A stretch of 64,000 nucleotides of DNA from Stieleria sp. JC731 (GTDB taxonomy: Bacteria; Planctomycetota; Planctomycetia; Pirellulales; Pirellulaceae), in contig NZ_JAJKFQ010000001.1 of assembly GCF_020966635.1 (NCBI RefSeq), positions 558,001 through 622,000 on the forward strand, in the 5' to 3' direction. The notes beneath the pieces were generated by a model that saw only the letters and a program-made list of their open reading frames with translations, had not been told where the DNA came from and ran no database searches. Of this stretch, positions 42,986 through 52,129 are shown in pieces (position 1 is the first letter of the stretch; the number at the start of each line of letters is the position of its first letter). The position numbers and the translations under genes were made by a program.

Positions 42986-44191
42986 GTGAATCGTGCTCCT
43001 GAACCCGAACGCAAGTCGTTGACACCGGATGATCTCGAAGTCAAAGACGCCCTGCTAATTTTCAATTCGGTATGGAAGCAGCTTGAGAGCGAAAAAGGGA
43101 AGCTGAATCTTCGCTTTCCGACCGAGCTGATTTTGCTCGGCGGTGCCCCCGGCGCAGGTAAAGGCACGAACACCGATTTTATTCGTCAGGTTCGTGATAT
43201 CTCAGCGGCCCCGATTGTGGTTAGTGAGCTTCTCAACACGCCCGAAGCACAGCAGATCAAAGCTCAAGGCGGCATGGTCGGCGACCGCGAAGTGGTCTCG
43301 CTGATTTTCCACAAGCTGTTGGAGCCACAGTTCCAAAACGGCGCAATTTTGGACGGCTTTCCACGGACGAAGGTCCAGGTCGAATGTCTGAAGATGCTTT
43401 ACGATCGGATGAAAGCGTTGCGCCGCGAGTTAATCGACAATCCGCATTTGGAACAGATGAAGCCGCCGGTGTTTCACATCATGGTGCTGTTCGTCGACGA
43501 GTCTGAAAGCATCCGCCGTCAACTGATGCGTGGTCGTCAAGTGATCGCACACAACGAAGAGGTCAGCCGCTCTGGTATCGGTGAGGCTTGGGAAGAACGT
43601 GCGACTGATTTCAATGAAGCTTTGGCCCGCAACCGCTATCGTGTCTTTAAAGAGAAAACTTACGACGCGTTGGTTTCGCTAAAGCAACTGTTTCACTTTC
43701 ACTTCATCAACGCGCAGGCTGAGTTGGTTGTCGTTCAAGAAAACATCTTGAATGAATTGGAGTACCAAAGTTCGCTTGAGCTTGATCCTCGGACGTTTCA
43801 TGCCATCGGTGACATTCCTGTAGCGAGTAATATCGTTCAGCACGCGCGACGTGACTTGGTGCGGCGATTGGATTCTTATGAGTATGATCATCCGGAGATG
43901 TTTCATCGCATCGCTCAATTGATCGAAAGCAAGTTTATTCCGATCATTGTGCGGCACGCGATCTCGGGACGGGCTACCATCAGTAGCGAAGATGAGATTT
44001 TGGAAGATCCGTTGGCGCTACAAATGTTGATCGACATCTTTTCCGAGCGTGGGTTCCACGCGGTGATCGACATTCGCCGCCGAACGATTCCCGAGCGGTT
44101 TGATTTGGAAACCGGTAAGATCCATTGCGAACAGATCAAGGTCTATCGCATCGCAGTGTTCTTCAAAGGAAGTGAGATCCGTCGAGGCTAG
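42986..44191 (+). CDS. adenylate-kinase-like nucleotide kinase with long C-terminal extension
   Basis: 401 residues from the GTG at 42986; no earlier start fits and no ribosome-binding site is clear. A P-loop GGAPGAGKGT (52-61) and the NMP-site DGFPR (123-127) place it in the adenylate kinase family, which transfers phosphate between nucleotides. It has about 40 residues before the P-loop, and after about residue 255 a further 140 residues (VASNIVQHARRDLVRRLDSY, FIPIIVRHAISGRATISSED, HAVIDIRRRTIPERFD) that normal enzymes of about 215 residues lack. The classic LID Cys motif is absent. The true substrate may not be AMP. Arrays C and D bracket this and the DUF2461 gene. Confidence 0.82.
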   Translation: MNRAPEPERKSLTPDDLEVKDALLIFNSVWKQLESEKGKLNLRFPTELILLGGAPGAGKGTNTDFIRQVRDISAAPIVVSELLNTPEAQQIKAQGGMVGDREVVSLIFHKLLEPQFQNGAILDGFPRTKVQVECLKMLYDRMKALRRELIDNPHLEQMKPPVFHIMVLFVDESESIRRQLMRGRQVIAHNEEVSRSGIGEAWEERATDFNEALARNRYRVFKEKTYDALVSLKQLFHFHFINAQAELVVVQENILNELEYQSSLELDPRTFHAIGDIPVASNIVQHARRDLVRRLDSYEYDHPEMFHRIAQLIESKFIPIIVRHAISGRATISSEDEILEDPLALQMLIDIFSERGFHAVIDIRRRTIPERFDLETGKIHCEQIKVYRIAVFFKGSEIRRG

Positions 44192-44255
44192 TCGGTGAGT
44201 TTTCGTTAACGCATGACGGTAGTGGACGAGGCGACGAGTCCGGTCTCTTTCCAAA

Positions 44256-45480
44256 AACCGTGCGATCGCGGTTTGGTTCGTTTTCCTGAGCCGCAAAGAC
44301 GCTAGCCGCGGTTGCGTGCTGGACTGTTAACCGTCGCTAACGCGATGCGGCTGATGGGGGCAATTTTCAACAGCCGGTACGCGCGAGCGTGCGGTTAGGT
44401 TTGCAGGATCGGTTCGCGGTAGGAACCGCGGGCTGGCGCCCAGCGGCTGATGAGAGGGCGGCATGCGATCGCGGTTTGGTTCGTTTTCCTGAGCCGCTTT
44501 GGCGCTAGCCGCGGTTGAGCGCTGGACTGTTAACCGTCGCTAACGCGATGCGGCTGATGGGGACAATTTTTATCAGCCGCTACGCGCGAGCGTGCGGTTA
44601 GGTTTGCAGGATCGGTTTTCGGCAGGAACCGCGGGCTGGCGCCCAGCGGCTGATGAGAGGGCGGCATGTGATCGCGGTTTTATCAGCTGTGGGCGCGAAG
44701 ACGTTTGCCGCGGTTGAGCGCTGGACTGTTAACCGTCGCTAACGCGATGCGGCTGATGGGGACAATTTTTATCAGCCGCTACGCGCGAGCGTGCGGTTGG
44801 GTGTGCAGGAACGGTTCGCGGCAGGAACCGCGGGCTGGCGCCCAGCGGCTGATGAGAGGGCGGCATGTGATCGCGGTTTTATCAGCTGTGAGCGCGAAGG
44901 CGTTAGCCGCGGTTGCGAGCTGGACTGTTAACCGTCGCTAACGCGATGCGGCTGGTGGGTGGCAATTTTCATCAGCCGCTACGCGCGAGCGTGCGGTTGG
45001 GTTTGCAGGATTGGTTCGCGGCAGGAACCGCGGGCTGGCGCCCAGCGGCTGATGAGAGGGCGGCATGCGATCGCGGTTTGGTTCGTTTCACTGAGCCGCG
45101 AAGGCGCTAGCCGCGGTTGAGTGCTGGACTGTTGACCGTCGCTAACGCGATGCGGCTGATGGGGGCAATTTTCAACAGCCGCTACGCGCGAGCGTGCGGT
45201 TGGGTTTGCAGGAACGGTTCGCGGCAGGAACCGCGGGCTGGCGCCCAGCGGCTGATGAGAGGACGGCATGCGATCGCGGTTTTATCAGCTGTGGGCGCGT
45301 TGGCGTTAGCCGCTGTTGCGAGCTGGACTGTTAACCGTCGCTAACGCGATGCGGCTAATGGTAGCAATTTTCATCAGCCGCTACGCGCGAGCGTGCGGTT
45401 AGGTGTGCAGGATCGGTTTTCGGCAGGAACCGCGGGCTGGCGCCCAGCGGCTGATGAGAGGGCGGCATGTGATGGCGGTT
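44256..45480. repeat. repeat array D (longest array, about 200-base period)
   Basis: Fills the gap between the kinase-like gene (plus) and dprA (minus), ending two bases before the dprA stop codon. The mark GGACTGTTAACCGTCGCTAA (with small variants) recurs at 44321, 44524, 44723, 44922, 45126 and 45325, giving periods of 203, 199, 199, 204 and 199. Each unit has about four elements in alternating orientation. A plus element (44329-44355) and the following minus element (to 44396) can pair as a long hairpin with a GGGGGCAATTTTC-type loop. Same subfamily as array C. Confidence 0.95.
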
Positions 45481-45482
45481 TC

Positions 45483-46667
45483 CTACACTCTGGCAACGTA
45501 CTGCCCGCTCAACCTGCGAATCAGCTTGCGCATTTCCAAGACACTGATCGTGGCCATCACTTGATGGGCCGGGATGCCGCTGCTGGCGATCACTTGATCG
45601 ATCACCGTTCCAGTCGGCTCAATCGCATCAAGAACATTCCGTTCAAGTTCGTTGAGCTTCAGTTCGGCGGGGTTGCGAATGTTCTGATCTCCATCGATCG
45701 AAACATCGCATCCTATCGGGCCGATGGCTTCAAGAACGTCATCGACGGTTTGAACCAGGGTCGCCCCTTCGCGAATCAGTTGATTTACACCCCGCGAAGC
45801 GCGGCTGGTGACCGGTCCGGGGAGTGCCATGACTTCTCGTCCGATTTCACTAGCGAGCCTAGCCGTAATCAGGGCTCCGCTGCGATCAGGTGCTTCGATA
45901 ACCAAAGTTGCCAACGAGAGAGCCGCGATAATTCGATTGCGCTGTGGAAACATGCCGCCGCGCGGCTTGGCGTCGGGACGGAATTCGCTGACAACGGCAC
46001 CGTCGGCCGCAATCGCTTTTGCGAGTCCCTCGTGTTCGGCAGGGTAGATCTGCCCGATACCGCCTCCGAGTACCGCGATCGTTCGTCCGCCAGCGGAGAG
46101 CGCACCTTCGTGGGCCGCGGCGTCAATTCCGCGAGCGAGCCCGCTAACGACCGTGATGCCTGCTTTGGCTAAACCGTAAGCGATCCGATTCGCTTGTCGT
46201 GTCCCATAGCTGGAGGCATGGCGAGTGCCGACGATCGCAACGGCCAACTGGTCTGTTTGGGTAAGGGTCCCATGAGAGAACAGAATTGGAGGTGCGTCGA
46301 CCAGGTCGGTTAGCGGTTGCGGATACCGCGTTGTGCCTTGCAGCAGCATGTCAACATCATGATCGGAGCACCACTGGATGATCGGTTCGATGTCCACATG
46401 GTGGTCAGCGGTCCGAATCGTGTGGACGAGTTTCGGGCCAACCCCAGGGACTTGACTCAGTTGATCTGCGGATGCGTTGAGCACATGTTCCGGAGATTCG
46501 AAATGATCGAGCAGGGATCGAAGTGTTCGGGGCCCGATGCCGGGAAGTGTTGTCAGTTGCAAGGTTTGTCGAAGCAGTCTGCTCGCGGCAGCGTTTTCAT
46601 CGTCATTGCATACGACGGAATCCGTGTGAGAGACGTTTCCGATCGTGACATCGTTCGAGCCGTCCAT
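45483..46667 (-). CDS. dprA: DNA-processing protein DprA/Smf
   Basis: About 394 residues from the ATG at 46667; an ATG at 46694 would add nine residues. DprA loads RecA on incoming single-stranded DNA during transformation. A helix-hairpin-helix-like N-terminal region (LPGIGPRTLRSLLDHFESP, VPGVGPKLVHTI) precedes the Rossmann domain with AIVGTRHASSYGTRQANRIA, SGLARGIDAAAHEGALSAGG and FPQRNRIIAALS, and a C-terminal winged helix (LELNELERNVLDAI-like, VIASSGIPAHQVMATISVLE). The stop lies three bases from array D. No other competence gene is nearby, so a role in uptake is inferred from family only. Confidence 0.95.
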   Translation of the reverse strand: MDGSNDVTIGNVSHTDSVVCNDDENAAASRLLRQTLQLTTLPGIGPRTLRSLLDHFESPEHVLNASADQLSQVPGVGPKLVHTIRTADHHVDIEPIIQWCSDHDVDMLLQGTTRYPQPLTDLVDAPPILFSHGTLTQTDQLAVAIVGTRHASSYGTRQANRIAYGLAKAGITVVSGLARGIDAAAHEGALSAGGRTIAVLGGGIGQIYPAEHEGLAKAIAADGAVVSEFRPDAKPRGGMFPQRNRIIAALSLATLVIEAPDRSGALITARLASEIGREVMALPGPVTSRASRGVNQLIREGATLVQTVDDVLEAIGPIGCDVSIDGDQNIRNPAELKLNELERNVLDAIEPTGTVIDQVIASSGIPAHQVMATISVLEMRKLIRRLSGQYVARV

Positions 46668-46850
46668 CTTGGCGGTCCAAATAGAGAGGCACATCGATCA
46701 GCCATCGATCGACTTCGTGCCAGCAGCGTAGCGGCTCCCCACTCAGGTGTCTATCGTTTAGCTGAACCTGGTGGAGTGCTTCGCGAGATTCATTGCTTCG
46801 GTACCGCAGATCATCGCCATCCACTCCGTGGAAGCAGCGATACTTGAGCG

Positions 46851-47450
46851 CTAGTGGCTGCCCGGAGTTGTACTTAGCGGTTCCTCTTCAATTTTGGGGA
46901 AAAGCCCCGAGGAGCTTTCCTCATCGCGCAGTAGTGCAGCGTATTGCCGGACGACGGGACGGCTAGCCAAATGAGGGTTGATGTGTGGGCGGGCGGCAAG
47001 CAGGTGGGCTTGTGCTTCATCCGCGCTCATCTGCCGATATTTCATCAGCCAGCAGACAGCAATCGTCGCGCTACGTGCTCGTCCCGCTTTGCAGTGGATA
47101 TAGACGGTGTCGTTTTGCAGTTTGTATTTCTGGATGAACTCAACGGCTGCTTCGACATCGGCAAGCTTTGGATGAGTGAAATCCGTTGTCGGGATATGCA
47201 GCTGCTCGATCCCATGCAATTGGTATTCACTGCTAGGCCCGCCGTATTCTTCACATGTATTGACGACGGCGCGTACACCTTCGCCGCGTAACGCGGCCAC
47301 ATCACCAGCGAACGGGTATGCACCGACGATGACATGTTCATCGATTCGGTCCCACCACCGGCGGACATGTAGCACTCGTGCAAGAAGATAATTCCAGCAC
47401 AGGGTGGGAAGAAAAACAGATCGAGCGTACAGGCGGGAAATCAGAGGCAT
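46851..47450 (-). CDS. dual-specificity protein phosphatase, PTPMT1-like
   Basis: 199 residues. The Cys-based phosphatase loop HCKAGRARS has catalytic Cys120 and Arg126; Asp90 in TTDFTHP is the likely general acid. The N-terminus is hydrophobic/basic (LISRLYARSVFLPTLCWNYL), perhaps a membrane-associating helix as in PTPMT1 relatives, which dephosphorylate phosphatidylglycerophosphate. Order and size match that group better than classic protein phosphatases, but the substrate is not decided. It is separated from dprA by 183 bases on the same strand. Confidence 0.88.
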   Translation of the reverse strand: MPLISRLYARSVFLPTLCWNYLLARVLHVRRWWDRIDEHVIVGAYPFAGDVAALRGEGVRAVVNTCEEYGGPSSEYQLHGIEQLHIPTTDFTHPKLADVEAAVEFIQKYKLQNDTVYIHCKAGRARSATIAVCWLMKYRQMSADEAQAHLLAARPHINPHLASRPVVRQYAALLRDEESSSGLFPKIEEEPLSTTPGSH

Positions 47451-47588
47451 ATTTGCGACACAGTGAAATCAATTCGGCGACAGGTTTATTCTATCGCTGT
47501 TGGTCGCAAACGATAATTGCAACTTTGCTTAATCAATCGGGCAAAACTTCGATTTGGCCGCTGACCCTGGATGAAGCGTTTAAAGCGA

Positions 47589-47617
47589 ACCTACCGGCGT
47601 TCAGAATGCCGGTAGGT
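47589..47617 (-). terminator. hairpin after the PQQ propeller gene
   Basis: ACCTACCGGC (47589-47598) pairs perfectly with GCCGGTAGGT (47608-47617) across a 9-base loop, about 100 bases beyond the stop of the minus-strand propeller gene and 140 before the phosphatase start. The minus-strand tail TCGCTTTAAACG is only moderately T-rich. Confidence 0.55.
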
Positions 47618-47719
47618 GCAACACTTTTCTATCGATTTTCCGAGGCGTCTGACTTGCTTGGTGTTAGACACCTCAAAAAAGCAACGTGCTTCGAACGGTC
47701 GGGGCGAAGCATAGGGCGT

Positions 47720-49156
47720 TTATTCTTTGCCGATGCAGTAAACCGCGCCGCCGCTGCGAATGTACAAACGCCCGTTGCTGACCGCTGGCGATGCGGAAAA
47801 GCCAGTTGGGTCGGTCAATTTATTGGTCGCGATGATTTCTAGTTCGGGGGTCGCAGCCACCACATGGAAATCACCACTTGCGGTTGGAATGTAAAGTTTG
47901 CCATCGGCCAGAACGGGCGTCGCGTAGGTGATATTCCCAAACCCGCCACGTCGTCCACCTCTCCCGCCGGAATCTCCACGATCACCAGAGCTGGTGGGAA
48001 GGCGTTGCTGTCCAAGCTTGTCGCCTGATTTCGCATCGTAAACCGAGATCACTCCATCGCTAGAAACGAAGATGTGGTCTTCGCTAATAATCGGCGACGA
48101 GAATCGCCCTGGAATTTTGGCGTCCCAGACGACGTGTGAATCATTGACGTCACCACTTCCTCCGGCGCGAACCGCTACCGAATCACCACCGCGTCCTCCG
48201 ATCGCGTACACGACATCTCCAGCAACGATAGGACTTGCCGAAGTCGTGTTATCACTGGTTCCTCGTGAATACCAACGCAGTTTTCCGGTTTCGGGGTTCA
48301 TCCCCCAGACTTCGCCTGGAACCATCAAGACTAAGTCGATTTGGTCACCCGATTTGGCCAACGTTGGAGTGCTCCAAGATCCAGATAAGCTGGACGCTTC
48401 GGACTTCCAGACCTCTTTGCCGGTTTCCGGGTCGAAGGCAAAAATGGTTTCGCTTTCTTCGGAAGCAGGGATGATCAGCAGTTTGGTTTCGTCGGACTGA
48501 TACAGAATTGGACTTGCCGCCGAACCCCATTTCATCGGTCCGCTGCCGGTTCCGACGCTTCGACGCCACAGTTCATTGCCATCGAAGTCATAGGCGATGA
48601 CTCCGGATTTACCAAGGAACACAAACAGGTGCTCACCGTCGCTGACCGGCGTGTGACTGGCATAACCGTGCGATGGTACACCAGGGCCTTCGTATGGATC
48701 TTCCGGTTGCACCGCGTCGATCGTGTGACTCCAAATCTCGCTGCCAGTCTTAGCATTCAGGCAGGTCACGTGTCGTTTCAGGTTCTCCATCTTTTCGTCA
48801 GTGCCGCCGGTACCGTAGCCGGAATAGCTTGTGACGAAGAGTTTGTCACCGATGATGATCGGGCTGGAGACTCCTCGGCCGGGAAGCTCGGACTTCCAAA
48901 GCACGTTTTCGTCATCGCTCCACTTTTCGACTAGGCCCTGAGAATCTGCTGCCACAGAGCTGCCGTTGGGGCCCAGGAAACGTGTCCAGTCAGCCGCAGA
49001 AACAGGGCTGACGTCAACCGACGAAATCGTAGCGATCGCGACAGTCGGTAACGCGGTGGCGATTGCAGCCGTCAGGATTCTTGCCGCCAAACGACGACAC
49101 CGCGAGGTTGCGGTCAACGTTTTTTTCGATCGGGGGGCGAGGGGCGAAACACTCAT
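47720..49156 (-). CDS. PQQ-like beta-propeller repeat protein, secreted
   Basis: 478 residues with a long leader (RILTAAIATALPTVAIATIS, cleavage near PVSA). The mature protein begins DWTRFLGPNGSS and has repeated blade motifs: CLNAKTGSEIWSHTID, AYDFDGNELWRRSVG, AFDPETGKEVWKSE, GMNPETGKLRWYSRG and VYDAKSGDKLGQQ. This is an eight-bladed PQQ-type propeller, common in planctomycetes and exported; most lack a proven cofactor. A Gly/Arg-rich loop (GDRGDSGGRGGRRGG) lies near residue 405. It resembles the cut gene at 1-474. Transcribed alone, followed by the hairpin at 47589-47617. Confidence 0.93.
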   Translation of the reverse strand: MSVSPLAPRSKKTLTATSRCRRLAARILTAAIATALPTVAIATISSVDVSPVSAADWTRFLGPNGSSVAADSQGLVEKWSDDENVLWKSELPGRGVSSPIIIGDKLFVTSYSGYGTGGTDEKMENLKRHVTCLNAKTGSEIWSHTIDAVQPEDPYEGPGVPSHGYASHTPVSDGEHLFVFLGKSGVIAYDFDGNELWRRSVGTGSGPMKWGSAASPILYQSDETKLLIIPASEESETIFAFDPETGKEVWKSEASSLSGSWSTPTLAKSGDQIDLVLMVPGEVWGMNPETGKLRWYSRGTSDNTTSASPIVAGDVVYAIGGRGGDSVAVRAGGSGDVNDSHVVWDAKIPGRFSSPIISEDHIFVSSDGVISVYDAKSGDKLGQQRLPTSSGDRGDSGGRGGRRGGFGNITYATPVLADGKLYIPTASGDFHVVAATPELEIIATNKLTDPTGFSASPAVSNGRLYIRSGGAVYCIGKE

Positions 49157-49757
49157 CGAGTTGACTCCGAGGCCGGCTGAACGCTGCCAATTGGTTGGAA
49201 GAAGTAAATGAGAGAAGAAGCAGACACTGAAGGACCGGCGACGATGCGGTGCATGTGCCGAAGTGCTGCGCCTGTGAACCCCACAGCGGGGCAGAGGTTT
49301 CGATCAAAGGCTGGAATCAAGGTCGGGATTCACTTGATTCCGCCGGCGCCGTCATGGGTTGCGCGAGACGCCAACGGGAGCTGTTCGCCAGGGGGGGCGT
49401 CGGGTCTTGCGGGGCGTTTGGCGGTTAGCCGGCGGAATTGAACATCCTGAGCTCCAGAGGGCGAACGTGAATCCGTCGGCCGACGTATGCGGAATACAAT
49501 GCTGGTCCTGCGATTGGAGCTGGTCAGCCAGCAGAGTAGCGGTTTGCTCGCAAATCTGTCGCCGTATGAGTGATGACCGCCCATCGGTGGTTATGCCGCT
49601 CGACAGCGATTGTGCATAGAATGATGATGACCACTGCGGCGTGAAATTTGCACAAGTCAGTTTGAAATGTGGCGGCATGATAACACTGATGTGTGTCAAC
49701 GATCGCATGTGCCACTTAACCAAATTGTTTTTAACAACCCCAATAGAGTTCTTCTCG
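49157..49757. other. divergent gap between the PQQ propeller and TlpA-like genes
   Basis: About 600 bases. Several short frames on both strands lack leaders or motifs and are not called. It should contain the promoters of both genes; I see no clear consensus site, hairpin or repeat. Confidence 0.5.
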
Positions 49758-50882
49758 ATGAAACGTATCGCTCGTGTACTTCTTTGCTGTGTCGCGGCGA
49801 CCGCGATGTCCGCGTCTTCGGTTCAAGCCGAAACCGATCTGGATATCGGTTCCAAAGCTCCGTCGCTCGACTTGGCCCACTACTACGACGAAAGTGACGC
49901 AAAAGTCACGGACTTTAAGAAAGGCAACGTTTACGTCGTCGAATTCTGGGCAACCTGGTGCCCACCATGTGTTGCCAGCATGCCGCACTTGGCTGAATTG
50001 CAGCAAAAGTACCGTGGTGACAAACTTCAAATCGTTAGCATTAGCGACGAGGATCAAGAAACGGTTTCGGCCAAACTGAAGGAGCCCTATCCCGGTAAAG
50101 AAGCCTCGTTTGCCGAGGTCACCGCGCCATACACGCTAACGAGTGATCCCGATGGTTCTGCACACCGTGATTACATGCTAGCAGCCAAGTTGAATGGGAT
50201 TCCCGCGGCGTTTGTAGTCGGGAAAACTGGCTTGGTTGAATGGATCGGACACCCCATGGAAATGGATGAGCCACTTGCACAGGTCCTTTCCGATTCGTGG
50301 GATCGTGAAGCATTCAAAAAGCAACGTGAAGAAGAATCGAAGTTCGAGGAAACGTTGCAGGAGTTCGCAATGTTGGCCGGTCGTGGCAAAGTTGACGAAG
50401 CCGCTGAGATGCTGGACAAGCAAATCTCGGGTGCCACCAATGACGAGTACAAACAACGTTGGGTTAACATTCAGCACCAATTCCGTTTGCTGACCGGCAC
50501 TGCTACCGAAGCAGACTTCGAACACTATCGCAGCGAGTTGAAAGAGCTTGAAGGCAACGGTCCAGCCGTTTTGCGATTTGCGATGCAGCTTTACGGCATC
50601 TCACAGAATGACGGAGATTTGGGACCGCTGACCGGTGATGTCATCGCTGCTTTGGAGACTGAGGTGAAATCTGCCGACGCACAGAACAAGGCAGCATTCT
50701 ATGAAGTCATGGCACGGTACTACGCGTTGGATAAAAACTTCAAAGACGCCGTCGCGGCTCAAGAAAAGGCGATGGAGTCAGCGGGCGAACTATCCAGCAC
50801 TCAAAAACGCCGTATGGAGCTGTTGCTTGACGAATTGAAAAAAGAACTCGAAGGCGGAGCCGAAGCTCCTGTCGAAGAGTAG
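49758..50882 (+). CDS. TlpA-like thioredoxin-fold protein with helical C-terminal domain, secreted
   Basis: About 374 residues from the ATG at 49758 (MKRIARVLLCCVAATAMSAS), which gives a clean leader ending SVQA; the frame extends 39 codons upstream without family-like content. The thioredoxin-fold domain has the active site WATWCPPC (Cys68, Cys71), FxVGKTGLVEWIGHP and the cis-Pro GIPAAF. It should carry out thiol-disulfide exchange in the periplasm. After about residue 190 a helical region (LQEFAMLAGRGKVDEAAEML, AFYEVMARYYALDKNFKDAV) looks like TPR-type repeats. A long hairpin follows at 50982-51041. Confidence 0.93.
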   Translation: MKRIARVLLCCVAATAMSASSVQAETDLDIGSKAPSLDLAHYYDESDAKVTDFKKGNVYVVEFWATWCPPCVASMPHLAELQQKYRGDKLQIVSISDEDQETVSAKLKEPYPGKEASFAEVTAPYTLTSDPDGSAHRDYMLAAKLNGIPAAFVVGKTGLVEWIGHPMEMDEPLAQVLSDSWDREAFKKQREEESKFEETLQEFAMLAGRGKVDEAAEMLDKQISGATNDEYKQRWVNIQHQFRLLTGTATEADFEHYRSELKELEGNGPAVLRFAMQLYGISQNDGDLGPLTGDVIAALETEVKSADAQNKAAFYEVMARYYALDKNFKDAVAAQEKAMESAGELSSTQKRRMELLLDELKKELEGGAEAPVEE

Positions 50883-50921
50883 TCGCAATTCGTGATGGCC
50901 ATTTACCGAGAAGCCATCAAT

Positions 50922-50959
50922 CGATAGGGCCGTTGTCCATCACGATGGATGGCCTATCG
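50922..50959 (+). terminator. imperfect hairpin after the TlpA-like gene
   Basis: CGATAGG (50922-50928) pairs with CCTATCG (50953-50959); CCATC/GATGG pairs inside. No run of T follows, so it may only be a 3'-end stabilising structure ahead of the stronger hairpin at 50982. Confidence 0.35.
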
Positions 50960-50981
50960 CTTCAAAACTGAATGATCAGAT

Positions 50982-51041
50982 GAGGCACAGGGATCGCTGA
51001 GGGGTAAGTCTCCTCGGCGAGCCCTGTGCCTCGCTTTATTT
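50982..51041 (+). terminator. long stable hairpin with T-rich tail
   Basis: GAGGCACAGGG (50982-50992) pairs with CCCTGTGCCTC (51022-51032); inside, TCGC pairs with GCGA and GAGG with CCTC around a 9-base loop. The tail GCTTTATTTCTG follows, and TGTGCCTCG is repeated at about 51025 and 51045 with a second T-rich run. A strong Rho-independent terminator for the TlpA-like gene, or a small structured RNA. Confidence 0.7.
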
Positions 51042-51135
51042 CTGTGTGCCTCGATGTATTTTTAGCGGTGCTGTATTTTAGTGGCACTGATATAAAGATC
51101 GTCGTTTAGAAGTCTTTTGTGTTTTGGAATCACGC

Positions 51136-52116
51136 ATGGCCGAACCTGTCCCCACGAAAACACCCGGTTCATTTTTTGGTTGGTTGCAGCTCGTTCGTTT
51201 GCCAACCGTGTTTACTGTTCTGGCGGACGTTTGTGCGGCTTATCTGTTGATGGCTGGTGGGCCGCTTTCGCCTCTGCGGATGGCAATGATTTTGCTCGCC
51301 GGAGTTTCGCTGTATTGGGCAGGCATGGTTCTGAACGATGTGTTCGACATCGAAAAGGATCGACGGGAAAGGCCCAGCCGTCCGCTGCCGAGTGGTCGGG
51401 TCTCGTTGTTTGCCGCTAGGCGAGTCGGCTGGATTCTGTTGTTGCTCGGTGTCGCGTTGGCTGCGATCACAGGTTATGTCGATGTCAGTGAAGCAAATCC
51501 CGCGACATGGTTCCCGGCGTTGGTCGCTGTCGCGCTGGCGACGGCTGTTGTCGCGTACGACGGACCGCTGAAGTCGACAGCGTTCGCACCAGCCGTGATG
51601 GGATCATGTCGTTTTCTAAGTTTTATGTTGGGCGCGTCGGCGGCATTGCCGTTGGTCAACGGAGTTCCAGAGGTGCCACGTTTCGTTTGGTCGGCAGCAT
51701 TGGGATTCGGCGTGTATGTGATGGGCATTACCACGTTGGCACGCGATGAAGCGACCGGAGGTGATCCGACGAATCGCCGCACAGGTTTGGCTTTAATCTT
51801 GATCGGTGTGTTGATGTTGGCCTTCGCGCCGGGGTTGGCGACGAAAGCACAGCAGGTGAATCTTGCGGTTCGTCCATCGGGGCAGTTCGCCGTGATGATG
51901 ATTTTGATTGCGGTACCGGTCGTGGTTCGCGCGGTACGATTGCAAACGAAGTCCAGTCCAAGGGCCATTGGCATGACCATTCGTGCGGCGCTGCTGACGA
52001 TTATTCCTTTGTCCGCCGGCTACGCGTTTTTGGGTGCCGGGCAAGTCTGGGGGCTAGTGGTGTTTGCGTTAGTCGCCCCCGCCATCGTATTGTCAGCAAA
52101 GTTGCAAGTAACGTAG
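51136..52116 (+). CDS. UbiA-type prenyltransferase, membrane
   Basis: About 326 residues from the ATG at 51136; the in-frame TTG at 51124 is unlikely. About eight or nine hydrophobic helices. The prenyl-diphosphate/Mg motif is LNDVFDIEKDRRERPSRP; the second Asp motif appears as GITTLARDEATGGD. The family moves an isoprenoid chain onto an acceptor ring or sugar. It most resembles the group annotated as UbiA-like proteins such as EboC, but the other ebo genes are not here, so the acceptor is open. It follows the strong hairpin at 50982-51041 and precedes array E. Confidence 0.9.
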   Translation: MAEPVPTKTPGSFFGWLQLVRLPTVFTVLADVCAAYLLMAGGPLSPLRMAMILLAGVSLYWAGMVLNDVFDIEKDRRERPSRPLPSGRVSLFAARRVGWILLLLGVALAAITGYVDVSEANPATWFPALVAVALATAVVAYDGPLKSTAFAPAVMGSCRFLSFMLGASAALPLVNGVPEVPRFVWSAALGFGVYVMGITTLARDEATGGDPTNRRTGLALILIGVLMLAFAPGLATKAQQVNLAVRPSGQFAVMMILIAVPVVVRAVRLQTKSSPRAIGMTIRAALLTIIPLSAGYAFLGAGQVWGLVVFALVAPAIVLSAKLQVT

Positions 52117-52129
52117 GTCAGCATGATTC

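Noticed and set aside
44705-45344. Repeated short proteins with a common AGLLTVANAMRLMG segment in array D (also in array C)
   Set aside because: They are translations of the palindromic repeat units; frame and length change from unit to unit and no start signals are present.
46317-47842. Plus-strand frames at 46317-46847 and 47378-47842
   Set aside because: They run opposite dprA and opposite the phosphatase and propeller genes and look like shadows of them.
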